Shown piece by piece: positions 39,161 to 47,081 of a DNA stretch of 64,000 nucleotides; positions within the stretch are counted from its first letter, which is position 1, and the number at the start of each line of letters is the position of its first letter. The translations under genes were made by a program, and so were the position numbers. The notes beneath the pieces are model-generated. The model did not search any database, was not told the origin of the DNA, and was given only the letters and a program-made list of their open reading frames with translations. This DNA is from Bryobacterales bacterium (GTDB lineage Bacteria; Acidobacteriota; Terriglobia; Bryobacterales; Bryobacteraceae). Location: NCBI GenBank assembly GCA_016789905.1, contig JAEUQC010000014.1, positions 49,155 through 113,154 of the forward strand, read 5' to 3'.

Positions 39161-39486
39161 CAATAGTTACGCCCGTGTTCTATTTGCCCCCAGACCTAAG
39201 CGTGTCACCCTTCCCGCACCGGTCCGCAACCCTGCCGTCGAGAACAGCCAGCGCCACACACGCATCCGATCACCGGGCGGCTCTCCGGTCCAGCCCGTCG
39301 AATCGATCAGAGAAACTCCTATTCGTCCGCTATCAGCGGCCGATGGCGGAGGATTTGCGAGACAGTGGCGACAGAGAGTACCCTGCAGTCTCCACGCACG
39401 CCTGGTCGCGAGAGCCCGCTAAGAGGGTGTCAGCTTAAACACCCTCGTAACCGCGATGATCGCCGAAGGCTTGGGCCAGCGCCCCC
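39161..39486. other. Intergenic stretch with a terminator-like hairpin
   Basis: No gene is visible. A perfect 8-bp hairpin GAGGGTGT/ACACCCTC with an 8-base loop (39423-39446) lies 40 bp after the stop of the minus-strand gene at 39487. It lacks a long T-run, so termination is only possible. Confidence 0.45.
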
Positions 39487-40119
39487 CTACGCCTCCACCT
39501 TCCCCGCCACAATCAACGACAGCCCCAGCCCGCCCATCTTACGCATCAGCACCCAATCCGTCTCGCCCACTTTCTCCAGCGAGCCCTCTTTAAAATACTT
39601 CGGGTCTTCCTTCCATATGCTGAACACCGCCGGATGCGGCGTATTCGAAACCTTTTTGCTCTGCTCCACCAGCTCTTTGAATACCGGCGTCGCCGCCCCG
39701 TCCGTATCGGTCGCCGCCGGGCTCAGCAGCAGGAAATCCCGCTGCGGCGCCGCGCCCTGGTGGTCGCCATTCTCCGGATAGTAGCTGTACCGCATCGTGT
39801 ATAGCCCCGGCTTGAACGTCTGCCCCCGCCGGTCGGAATATGTCTGCTCCACCTTGATCACCGCCAGCAGCGACCCATGCGGCACACCCGGCAGCGTCAG
39901 GTTCGCTTCCGTCGTCGGCTTCGGCGCCGGCAGTTCCGCCCGGTACCAGATCTCGCTCAGCGGCTTGCCGTCTTTCGATATCTTCACGCCCTGCTTTTCC
40001 AACAGGCTTTTGATACTATCGCTAAGCTCCGCCGGCGGCGCTGCTCCGGCCTCCGCCTTGTACTCCTCTCCGGCCAGCGCGGCGGCCGCTAACAGAATGC
40101 TGAGATAAAACTTACGCAT
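39487..40119 (-). CDS. Secreted protein of unknown function
   Basis: The ATG at 40119 gives a signal peptide (MRKFYLSILLAAAALAGEEY). The 210-residue protein has a predicted beta-rich body with KPLSEIWYRAELPAPKP, LLAVIKVEQTYSDRRGQTFKPGLYTMRYSYYPENGDHQG and QRDFLLLSPAATDTDG. The Y-T-x-R-Y...N-G-D-H pattern recurs in secreted proteins of Acidobacteriota and Planctomycetes, but I know no function. It is divergent from the response regulator at 40160 with 40 bp between. Confidence 0.75.
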   Translation of the reverse strand: MRKFYLSILLAAAALAGEEYKAEAGAAPPAELSDSIKSLLEKQGVKISKDGKPLSEIWYRAELPAPKPTTEANLTLPGVPHGSLLAVIKVEQTYSDRRGQTFKPGLYTMRYSYYPENGDHQGAAPQRDFLLLSPAATDTDGAATPVFKELVEQSKKVSNTPHPAVFSIWKEDPKYFKEGSLEKVGETDWVLMRKMGGLGLSLIVAGKVEA

Positions 40120-40159
40120 CGGTTGAGATCCCTTTCGATACAATTCCAGACGGACGTGT

Positions 40160-40834
40160 ATGCAGACAATACTCGTAATAGATGATGACGACAGCCTCCG
40201 CGACACAATTGGTTTGATGTTGGAGCAGGAGGGGTACCGGGTCCACTTGGCCGCGGATGGAAGAGAGGGCTACGAACGTAGTCTCACCCTGCGCCCGGAC
40301 CTTATCCTCGTGGATTTACGGCTGCCCGGCATGAGTGGCGTTGAGATCTGCCGGCAACTGCGGGCCGACAAGGTGCAGACTCCTATTATTGTACTCAGCG
40401 CCGTCGGTGACGAAATCGACAAAGTACTCCTGTTGGAGATTGGCGCCGACGATTACGTTACAAAACCTTTTGGCCGCCGCGAACTCATGGCCCGCATGAG
40501 GGCCGTCCTCCGCCGCGCCACCACCGAAGCCCACCGCGTCCTCCACTTTGGCGATACCGAAGTCGATATCGAACGCCGCGTCGTCGTCCGAAAAGGAGAG
40601 GAAGTTAAACTCACCCCCGCCGAATACAACCTCCTCGTCTTTTTCCTCCAAAATACCGACCGTCCCCTCACCCGGGACGTCATCCTGAACTCCGTCTGGG
40701 GATACAATTCCTTTCCAAACACTCGAACTGTTGACGCTCACATTGTAAAGTTGAGACAGAAGTTCGAAATTGACGCGGCGGTTCCCCGGCACTTCCTCAC
40801 GGTCCACGGCGTCGGTTATCGCTTCCTTCCTTAA
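40160..40834 (+). CDS. OmpR-family response regulator
   Basis: The 224-residue protein has a receiver domain with acidic pocket DDDD (8-11), phospho-acceptor Asp52 in LVDLRLPG, and Lys in YVTKPFG. A winged-helix DNA-binding domain follows (LTPAEYNLLVFFLQNTDRPLTRD, NTRTVDAHIVKLRQK, HFLTVHGVGYRFLP). It should be phosphorylated by the histidine kinase at the end of the operon and regulate transcription. It starts a co-directional five-gene cluster up to 44810. Confidence 0.93.
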   Translation: MQTILVIDDDDSLRDTIGLMLEQEGYRVHLAADGREGYERSLTLRPDLILVDLRLPGMSGVEICRQLRADKVQTPIIVLSAVGDEIDKVLLLEIGADDYVTKPFGRRELMARMRAVLRRATTEAHRVLHFGDTEVDIERRVVVRKGEEVKLTPAEYNLLVFFLQNTDRPLTRDVILNSVWGYNSFPNTRTVDAHIVKLRQKFEIDAAVPRHFLTVHGVGYRFLP

Positions 40835-40859
40835 CGTGTTCCAAAACAAAAGGGGCGGC

Positions 40860-41228
40860 ATGGCCCGAACCATACTGATTGTTGAAGATGATAGAGCGCT
40901 TGCGGGCACGCTGGAGATTGGTCTGCTCGCTTTCGACGATGTCGACACCGTCACCGTTTTCGATGGCCGCGAGGCCATGCAGTACCTCGAAACGCACACC
41001 CCCGCACCAGCCCTGGTAATGACGGATTTGGATCTCCCCCGCGTCGATGGCTACCAGTTGATCGCCTGGATGCGCTCCCAGCCCGAATTGCGGCACGTCC
41101 CCGTTGTCGCCATGTCGGCCCGCCACGATGGCGCCGAAGCCCTGAAGGCCGGTGCGAACCAATTCCTTGCCAAACCCTTCGCCCTGGCTGCCGTTCGGGC
41201 GCGGGTGAAGGAGCTTTTGCATGCGTAA
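40860..41228 (+). CDS. Stand-alone receiver domain protein
   Basis: The start is ATG 40860 with AGGGG upstream; in-frame codons before it belong to the tail of the preceding gene. The 122-residue protein is a single receiver domain with VEDD (8-11), Asp56 in MTDLDLPRVDGYQ, a Ser switch residue in VVAMSAR and Lys in FLAKPFA. It has no output domain, so it probably acts by protein contact or as a phosphate sink. It overlaps the porin gene by eight bases. Confidence 0.9.
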   Translation: MARTILIVEDDRALAGTLEIGLLAFDDVDTVTVFDGREAMQYLETHTPAPALVMTDLDLPRVDGYQLIAWMRSQPELRHVPVVAMSARHDGAEALKAGANQFLAKPFALAAVRARVKELLHA

Positions 41229-42489
41229 TTGGATCTTGCTCTTCGCCGCCCTGCCCATCGCCGCGCAGGATATGGCCGCCATCCTCGCCCGCCTCGAAAA
41301 ACTCGAAGCTGAAAACCGCGATCTGAAGCAGGAAGTCAAACAGCTCCGCGATCTCGTCGAAGGCAAACCCAGTGTCCCGGAACGACTCGAAATCGCCGAA
41401 CGCCGCGTCGAAGAACAGGCCTCCACCAAAGTCGAAGCCGCCAGCAAGTTCCCCATCACTCTCACCGGCATGGCCCTCTTCCAGGCCTTCTATAACACCA
41501 AAGGCGCAAACGGGCTCGATGTGCCCACCCAGGCCGCCGCCACCCCCGGCCGTGCCGCCGCCGGCGCCTCCGTTCGCCAATCCGTCATCGGCCTCCGCTA
41601 CGACGGCCCCACCGCCTTCCTCGGCGGCAAAATCTCCGGCTCCATGTTCATGGATTTCTGGGACGGCAACACAGAAGGCGCCGCCCCGCCCTTCCGCGTC
41701 CGCACCGCCGATTTCACCATCGATTGGAAATCCCGCTCCGTCTCCGCCGGCCTCATGCGCCCGCTCATCTCCCCGCATGACCCCTCCTCCATGGCCTACA
41801 TCGGCATCTCCCCCCTCACCAGTTCCGGCAACCTTTGGCGCTGGCAGCCCCAGGTTCGTTTTGAACAGCGCGCCGGGCTCTTCAAAGCCCAGGCAGCTCT
41901 CATGCAAACCGCCGAAGATTCCACCGGCGCCCCCGCCAATCTCCTCAATAACCGCCGCCGCCCCGGCCTCGAACTCCGCGGCGTCGCCGCCAAAAGCTTC
42001 AGTAACGATCGCAGCGTCGAAATCGGCGTCGGCGGCCACTTCTCGGAATCCCGCGTCGGCGCGCAGAAGTTGCCCTCCCGCATCCTCTCCCTCGATTGGC
42101 TCACCACCCCCGTCTCTCGCGTCACCCTCAGCGGCCTTTTCTTCAAAGGCGAAAACGTCCACCATCTCGGCGCTCTCCGCCAAAGCTTTCGCGTCGCCGC
42201 CAATGGCTTCGTCACCAACGTCCACTCCACCGGCGGCTGGGCGCAACTCTCCCTCGCCGCCACCAGCCGCCTTACGTTCAATACCTTCGCCGGCATCCAT
42301 GACGATCGCGATAGCGACCTGAACCGCGGCCAGAACGGACGCAATCGCAATGGCGGCGCCAATGTCATGTACCGCATGGCCCCCAATGTCGTCCTTACTT
42401 TTGAGGGCATCCAGATCCGCAGCCACTTCGTGGGCGTCGCCAATCGCCGAATGAACCGATATGACCTTTCGATTGCTTACCTGTTTTAG
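41221..42489 (+). CDS. Outer-membrane beta-barrel porin with N-terminal coiled coil
   Basis: The 422-residue protein starts MRNWILLFAALPIAAQ (signal peptide). A short coiled coil follows (MAAILARLEKLEAENRDLKQEVKQL, residues 18-45), as in porins that form trimers and contact peptidoglycan. From about 75 to the end it shows alternating amphipathic strands. The last residue is Phe within YDLSIAYLF, the outer-membrane assembly signal. Substrate is unknown. Co-transcription with a two-component system and a cupredoxin suggests regulated uptake or efflux. Confidence 0.82.
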   Translation: MRNWILLFAALPIAAQDMAAILARLEKLEAENRDLKQEVKQLRDLVEGKPSVPERLEIAERRVEEQASTKVEAASKFPITLTGMALFQAFYNTKGANGLDVPTQAAATPGRAAAGASVRQSVIGLRYDGPTAFLGGKISGSMFMDFWDGNTEGAAPPFRVRTADFTIDWKSRSVSAGLMRPLISPHDPSSMAYIGISPLTSSGNLWRWQPQVRFEQRAGLFKAQAALMQTAEDSTGAPANLLNNRRRPGLELRGVAAKSFSNDRSVEIGVGGHFSESRVGAQKLPSRILSLDWLTTPVSRVTLSGLFFKGENVHHLGALRQSFRVAANGFVTNVHSTGGWAQLSLAATSRLTFNTFAGIHDDRDSDLNRGQNGRNRNGGANVMYRMAPNVVLTFEGIQIRSHFVGVANRRMNRYDLSIAYLF

Positions 42490-43147
42490 CCTCCTGGCAG
42501 CCGCCCTCCCCGGCGCCGCCGTCCAGGGCAAAGTGGAGTTGACCGACGCAAAAAAGAAAGGTTCCGCCGAAGGCGTCGTCATCTGGCTCGTCCCCGCCGG
42601 CGCCCCCCGCCCCCCGGCGCCCGGCAAGTTCACCCTCGATCAGCGCAATAAGAGGTTCATCCCCCATATCCTCACCATCCCCGTCGGCTCCCAGGTCGAC
42701 TTCCCCAACAACGACCCCATCTTCCACAACGCCTTTTCCAACTTCGCCGGCCAGCCCTTCGATACCGGCCTCTACGCCCCGGGCACGTCACAAAAGATAA
42801 TTTTTCGCCGCGAAGGCGTGGTTCGTGTATTTTGTAACATCCACGCCCACATGAGCGCGGTTATCGTAGTGGTGCCGAGCCCTTTCTATGCCACCTCGAA
42901 AGCCAACGGGACCTTCCGCCTGGAAAACGTCCCCGATGGCGAATACACCATGCGTATCTTCCATGAACGGGCCACCGAATCAACCCTCGCCGCCCTGGAC
43001 CGCAAAATCACCGTCTCCGGTGACGCCGACCTCGGCGCCATCAGGATTTCCGAGACCGGGTATCTGGAACTCGGGCACAAAAACAAACATGGAAAAGACT
43101 ATCCGGCCGTGCCCGCGGAAAGCGGCCCCTACCCGGGAAAGAAGTAA
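42461..43147 (+). CDS. Periplasmic cupredoxin with C-terminal carboxypeptidase-regulatory-like domain
   Basis: The 228-residue protein has a signal peptide (LLTCFSLLAAALPGAA). A plastocyanin-like fold follows with all type 1 copper ligands apparent: His89 in NNDPIFHNAFS, then Cys125, His128 (or 130) and Met131 in FCNIHAHM. Residues 145-205 form a transthyretin-like/CarboxypepD-reg unit (ANGTFRLENVPDGEYTMRIFHERA). It probably transfers electrons or binds copper in the periplasm. It overlaps the porin gene by 29 bp. Confidence 0.87.
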   Translation: MTFRLLTCFSLLAAALPGAAVQGKVELTDAKKKGSAEGVVIWLVPAGAPRPPAPGKFTLDQRNKRFIPHILTIPVGSQVDFPNNDPIFHNAFSNFAGQPFDTGLYAPGTSQKIIFRREGVVRVFCNIHAHMSAVIVVVPSPFYATSKANGTFRLENVPDGEYTMRIFHERATESTLAALDRKITVSGDADLGAIRISETGYLELGHKNKHGKDYPAVPAESGPYPGKK

Positions 43148-43154
43148 CTAGGCA

Positions 43155-44810
43155 ATGCCGTTGCGGTGGAAAATCTGGCTGTCGGTGTTCGGCATCGTCA
43201 CCGGCCTGTTCGGCGTCGCCGGTTGGATGCTCCAGCGCCACGCCGTCGAAAGCGCAACCCTTAGCCTGGAAGAGGAGGTCACCGCCGGCTTCCAGGCCTA
43301 TGAAAGCGTACTGAAGGCCCGCCAGGAGATGATCGGCTCCGCCGCCCTCTTGCTCTCCAGCCTGCCCAACGTTCGCGCCGCTTTCGGCACCGGAGACCCT
43401 GCCACCATTCGCGACTCGGCCACCGAACTCGGCGCCTACTTGAGTCCCTCCCTCAAAGAGTCCGCCTTCCTCGTCGTCGCCGACCCACGCGGCGCCACCA
43501 TCGCCACGCTCTCCGGCGCACCCCAGCTAACCCGCTGGCCGGTCGAAGCCGCCGTCGTTCCTTCCGCTCCCCGCCAGGTCTCCGGCTACCACGTGCAGGA
43601 GGGCCGGCTCTTCCGCCTCGTCCTCACCCCCGTCTTTGTCGATAGCGTCCGCGGTCCTGCCATTATCTCCGTCCTCGTCGCCGGCTATCCCGTTACCGAT
43701 GCCACCGCCATGTCTCTCAAACAGTCCACCGGTGGCAGTGACTTCCTCTTCGCCGGCCCCTCCGGCCGCTTCGCGTCCACTCTTGCCTCCGTCTCTCCGG
43801 ACGATGCCCGCATCGAACGCCACCTCCTCGGGCTCGACGGCGCCCCGGTTGGCAAGCTCACCATCGTCCGCGCCTTCGGCGCCGCCGGCCAGCGCCTCGC
43901 CAGCCTCCGTCGCGACCTGCTTCTCATCTGGGCCGCCGCCCTCGCCCTCAGCGTCCTCCTCGGCTACATCTTCGCCAACCGCATCGTCCGCCCCATTTCC
44001 GAACTCGACCGCGCCGCCTCCGAGCTCTCCAAACAACACCTCTCCCACCGCATCCCCGCCGCCGTGGCCGACAAGAAAGACGAGTTCGGCCGCCTCGCCG
44101 TGACATTCAACCAAATGGCCGGTTCGCTCGAAGAGGCCCAGCGCGACCTCATCCGCCACGAGCGTATTTCCACCGTCGGCCGCCTGGCCTCCAGCATCGT
44201 CCACGACCTCCGCAACCCCCTCGCCGCCATCTATTCCGGCGCCGAAATGATGGTGGATAGCGAGCTTCCTCCGGCCCACAACAAGCGTCTCGCGGTGAAC
44301 ATCTATAACGCCTCCCGCCGCATCCTGGAGATGTTGCAGGAACTGCTCGACGCCTCCAAGGGCAAGCATGGCGAACGCGAAAGCTGCAATCTATTGGAAC
44401 TGGTGCAGACCGCCGTCCTCAGCCAGGAGACGGCGGCCGCGCATATCCAATTCGCCGTCGAAGTGCCGGAGGAGTTGGAGGCCAACGTGGAACGAACCCG
44501 GATGGAGCGGGTGTTCGTGAATCTCATCGCCAACGCGGTGGAGGTCATGCCCAACGGCGGTACGGTCGCCATCCGCGGTGTCCGTGAAAACGGCCACATG
44601 CACATCACCGTGGCCGACCAGGGCCCGGGGATCGCCAAGGAGATCCGTGACCAGTTATTCCAGCCATTCACAAGCTTTGGCAAGCGCAACGGCTTGGGCT
44701 TGGGCCTCGCCCTGAGCCGCGAAACAATCCTGGACCACGGCGGCGAAATCTGGGCCACCCAGGCCGCGCCCAAAGGCGCCGTTTTCCACGTCAAGCTCCC
44801 GGTGGGGTAA
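43155..44810 (+). CDS. Membrane sensor histidine kinase (HAMP, HisKA, HATPase)
   Basis: The 551-residue protein has an N-terminal membrane helix (IWLSVFGIVTGLFGVAGWML) and an extracytoplasmic sensor of about 215 residues with a double-CACHE-like look (SAFLVVADPRGATIATL). A second helix (LLLIWAAALALSVLLGYIFA) and a HAMP segment (NRIVRPISELDRAAS) follow. The dimerisation/phosphorylation box is SSIVHDLRNPLAAIYSG with His350. The ATPase domain shows NLIANAVEVMPNGG, VADQGPGI and GLGLGLALSRETI. It ends the operon and most likely signals to the two receivers at its start. Confidence 0.92.
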   Translation: MPLRWKIWLSVFGIVTGLFGVAGWMLQRHAVESATLSLEEEVTAGFQAYESVLKARQEMIGSAALLLSSLPNVRAAFGTGDPATIRDSATELGAYLSPSLKESAFLVVADPRGATIATLSGAPQLTRWPVEAAVVPSAPRQVSGYHVQEGRLFRLVLTPVFVDSVRGPAIISVLVAGYPVTDATAMSLKQSTGGSDFLFAGPSGRFASTLASVSPDDARIERHLLGLDGAPVGKLTIVRAFGAAGQRLASLRRDLLLIWAAALALSVLLGYIFANRIVRPISELDRAASELSKQHLSHRIPAAVADKKDEFGRLAVTFNQMAGSLEEAQRDLIRHERISTVGRLASSIVHDLRNPLAAIYSGAEMMVDSELPPAHNKRLAVNIYNASRRILEMLQELLDASKGKHGERESCNLLELVQTAVLSQETAAAHIQFAVEVPEELEANVERTRMERVFVNLIANAVEVMPNGGTVAIRGVRENGHMHITVADQGPGIAKEIRDQLFQPFTSFGKRNGLGLGLALSRETILDHGGEIWATQAAPKGAVFHVKLPVG

Positions 44811-44910
44811 ATGGCCTCGGGCCACTTGGCGCATCCACACCCGTATCCGGATCGCCACCGCGGCGGTGGAACGGGCGTGTCCCGAAGTCATCGCGGCTCG
44901 CTCTTCCCAA
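44811..44910. other. Spacer between the kinase gene and the IS element
   Basis: I see no gene and no clear terminator here. Confidence 0.4.
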
Positions 44911-45500
44911 ACAACCACCGACTAAAGACGGTGGGGTTGGGTTGCGTCTGAAAGTCGCCGCGCGCGGCTTAAGCCGCTTGAGGGGTTCCCGGCTCAAGCC
45001 GGCTTAAGGCTCCGTCGGCGCTGTGATCTTGAAGCCCTGATCATCCTCATCCCATTTCTGATTCTCGATGTACTCGCGGATGGTCGTTTCATCGACCGCG
45101 CCCGCCGTCCCGCAAAAGTATCCTCGCGCCCACAGATGCTGTCCCCAGTACCGCTTCCTTAGCTCGGGGAACTCGTCCTGCAACCTTCGCGAAGATCGGC
45201 CTTTGATGTACTGCGCCGGCTTCGCCGGTGCCAAGTCCGCAGGTACCGACACCAGCATGTCCACGTAATCGGGCGATACCGATCCACGCACAATCACCAC
45301 ATCCCGCGCCTCACAGATCTGCCGCATCAACTCCCTAGTGCGCTCGCGACTCGCCCTTTCAATACCTTGCACCGGTACTTCGTAATCCATACCACGTGAT
45401 ACTTGATGTCGAAGACCGCGTATGCACTTCGTCGATAGTCGACCATGTTCCCGCTTTGCAGCACTGTGGCGAAAAGCGGCCCGCCTGAAAGGCGGGGGGA
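44911..45500 (-). mobile_element. IS200/IS605-type element, decayed
   Basis: The element consists of a tnpA remnant (45004-45446) flanked by subterminal hairpins: CCACCG/CGGTGG with an 8-base loop at 44915-44934, and CCCGCC/GGCGGG with loop TGAAA at 45480-45496. Extra palindromes GCGGCTTAAGCCGC (about 44965) and CCGGCTCAAGCCGG (about 44989) lie just after the tnpA stop. Hairpins instead of inverted repeats are typical of this family. Exact ends are not certain. Confidence 0.75.
45004..45446 (-). pseudogene. TnpA (Y1/HUH transposase), frameshifted and catalytically mutated
   Basis: The N-terminal part reads from ATG 45446 (AYAVFDIKYHVVWITKYR) and runs into a stop. A one-base loss near 45350 moves the rest into another frame (ERTRELMRQICEARDVVIV, QYIKGRSSRRLQDEFPELRK, YWGQHLWARGYFCG). 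The catalytic HUH motif, normally HVH after SPD, here reads SPDYVDML: both His codons changed by single bases (to Tyr and Asp). The catalytic Tyr in REYIENQ remains. Frameshift plus loss of both metal ligands means the element cannot move itself. Confidence 0.9.
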
Positions 45501-45629
45501 TGAAACTCGGCGCTGCGATACTCAAAGTTGACGACAGGCTCGAACCGTTATCCGGCGCGGATTCTCCCGGCAGACCGTTGCGCGCTCGGGCTCGGGCCTG
45601 GGAGGAATGCGCCATACCCCGGCTCGTCC

Positions 45630-47072
45630 TTACGAAGTCACCGCCGCGTCCACCACAAACACACAAAACTGCTCTTCATCAATCAGCCGCCGCTGATTGG
45701 CGATCCGCAGGAGCCCCGTCCCATCCAGGTCGGTCGGAATGCCAAACTCCGTGTTCCCGCGCTCCACCCGGAACATCAGGTAGAACACCGCCAGATGGTC
45801 GTTCGGCACGCCAGTGATCTCCATATCCAGCGTCAAGGTGCTGAAGGTCGCGTCCAGTGTTCCCACCGGCATCGCCGCCCGCGTCACCGTGAAGCCATAC
45901 AGGTCGGTATAGGTGTCAGCCTTGTATCCAGCCCTCTCATCGTGGACCCTGCCCTGCATGAACACGTCGCCGCTGGCAATCAGCCCGGCATGGCCCGCGA
46001 ATCGAATCACTTGGTCGATCTGGAACGGCCCCGCGTAGTCCGGCCGAACCTGCAGCGCGCTCACCCAAACCACGTCCCGGTCCTGAAACGTGCTCGTCAA
46101 AAAGTGAAGGAACACCTTCACTTGCGTGCCCGCCTTCACGCGCGTCCACGGCGGCATCATGTTCCCCGCGGCAAGCGGCGGTGTCGTCCCCGAGGGGCTC
46201 GAATGGAACTCCATGGTGGCGTTGAAGTCCGGGCTCGGTCGCGTCACCACCCGGCCCGCCGGCGTGTCTTCATCGAAATAGAGGATGTCCTCATCCGCTT
46301 CCGGCGCCGACGGCAGGCTCCCGTCCCGCACCCACTCGCGCATGGTATCGTCAATCGCGCTGCGGTACACCAGCGCCGCCCAACGGTGCTGCAGTCCCCC
46401 GCCATGCGCGTCGTTCCACGCCCGCAGAAACGTCTTCCCGGCGGCCAGGCCGGCCACAAAGGCTCGATTGATGCGCGCGCTCGTTGCCGCCGCCGGCGCC
46501 GTGTTGCGGTACGAGAGCATCACATGCACCCGGTGCGCCGCCCCTCGCATTCGCTCCGACCACAGAAACTGCTGCGGCCGCCCCGCCAGTTGCCGGCACG
46601 CGGAGCAGATCACCACCTTCGTCGATGGATTGTTCCAACCCTTCCCGATGAAGGTCCACCTCAGCCCCGCCGACGGCGAAAACGAACCCAACTTCAGCGG
46701 CCGCGACGCCGCGATCAGCACCGAACTCTCCGAAAACATAAAACCCGGAATCCCATGCCCGCTGAACTGCAGAATGGCCGGAAAATCCCCGCCCGCGTTG
46801 GCATGTTGCGGCTCGAAGAAGTGGATCGGCGACTCAAACAAACCCACCAGCCACAGCCCATCGCTAAACAGCCTCCCCTCCGCCCCGCACGGCAGGAAAC
46901 ACCGCGGCGAATCCGCCACTCCGAACGCCGTGGCCGGGCTGTCGTCAAGCAGATTCACACAACGAAACCGCCGCGCCAGTTCCCGCGCCAGCGTCTTGCT
47001 GTCCACCGGGTCCGTGCCATCCCACATCAAATACTGCAATTGCACCGGCGGCCGCGCCGGGCGGTCAGCCAT
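45630..47072 (-). CDS. Caspase-like cysteine hydrolase domain protein (putative)
   Basis: I know no named family for this 480-residue protein. The first 200 residues have the look of a caspase/CHAT fold: a strand ending in LQFSGHGIPG (candidate catalytic His106), and 53 residues later KVVICSACRQLAG, where ACRQ resembles the caspase QACRG site (candidate nucleophile Cys159). Residues 200-280 contain AGKTFLRAWNDAHGGG. The C-terminal 200 residues are beta-rich and aromatic (VKVFLHFLTSTFQDRDVVWV, MEITGVPNDHLAVFYLMFRV). There is no signal peptide. It follows the OmpA-like gene by 9 bp. The protease assignment is inference from two motifs. Confidence 0.6.
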   Translation of the reverse strand: MADRPARPPVQLQYLMWDGTDPVDSKTLARELARRFRCVNLLDDSPATAFGVADSPRCFLPCGAEGRLFSDGLWLVGLFESPIHFFEPQHANAGGDFPAILQFSGHGIPGFMFSESSVLIAASRPLKLGSFSPSAGLRWTFIGKGWNNPSTKVVICSACRQLAGRPQQFLWSERMRGAAHRVHVMLSYRNTAPAAATSARINRAFVAGLAAGKTFLRAWNDAHGGGLQHRWAALVYRSAIDDTMREWVRDGSLPSAPEADEDILYFDEDTPAGRVVTRPSPDFNATMEFHSSPSGTTPPLAAGNMMPPWTRVKAGTQVKVFLHFLTSTFQDRDVVWVSALQVRPDYAGPFQIDQVIRFAGHAGLIASGDVFMQGRVHDERAGYKADTYTDLYGFTVTRAAMPVGTLDATFSTLTLDMEITGVPNDHLAVFYLMFRVERGNTEFGIPTDLDGTGLLRIANQRRLIDEEQFCVFVVDAAVTS

Positions 47073-47081
47073 CTTCGCCTC

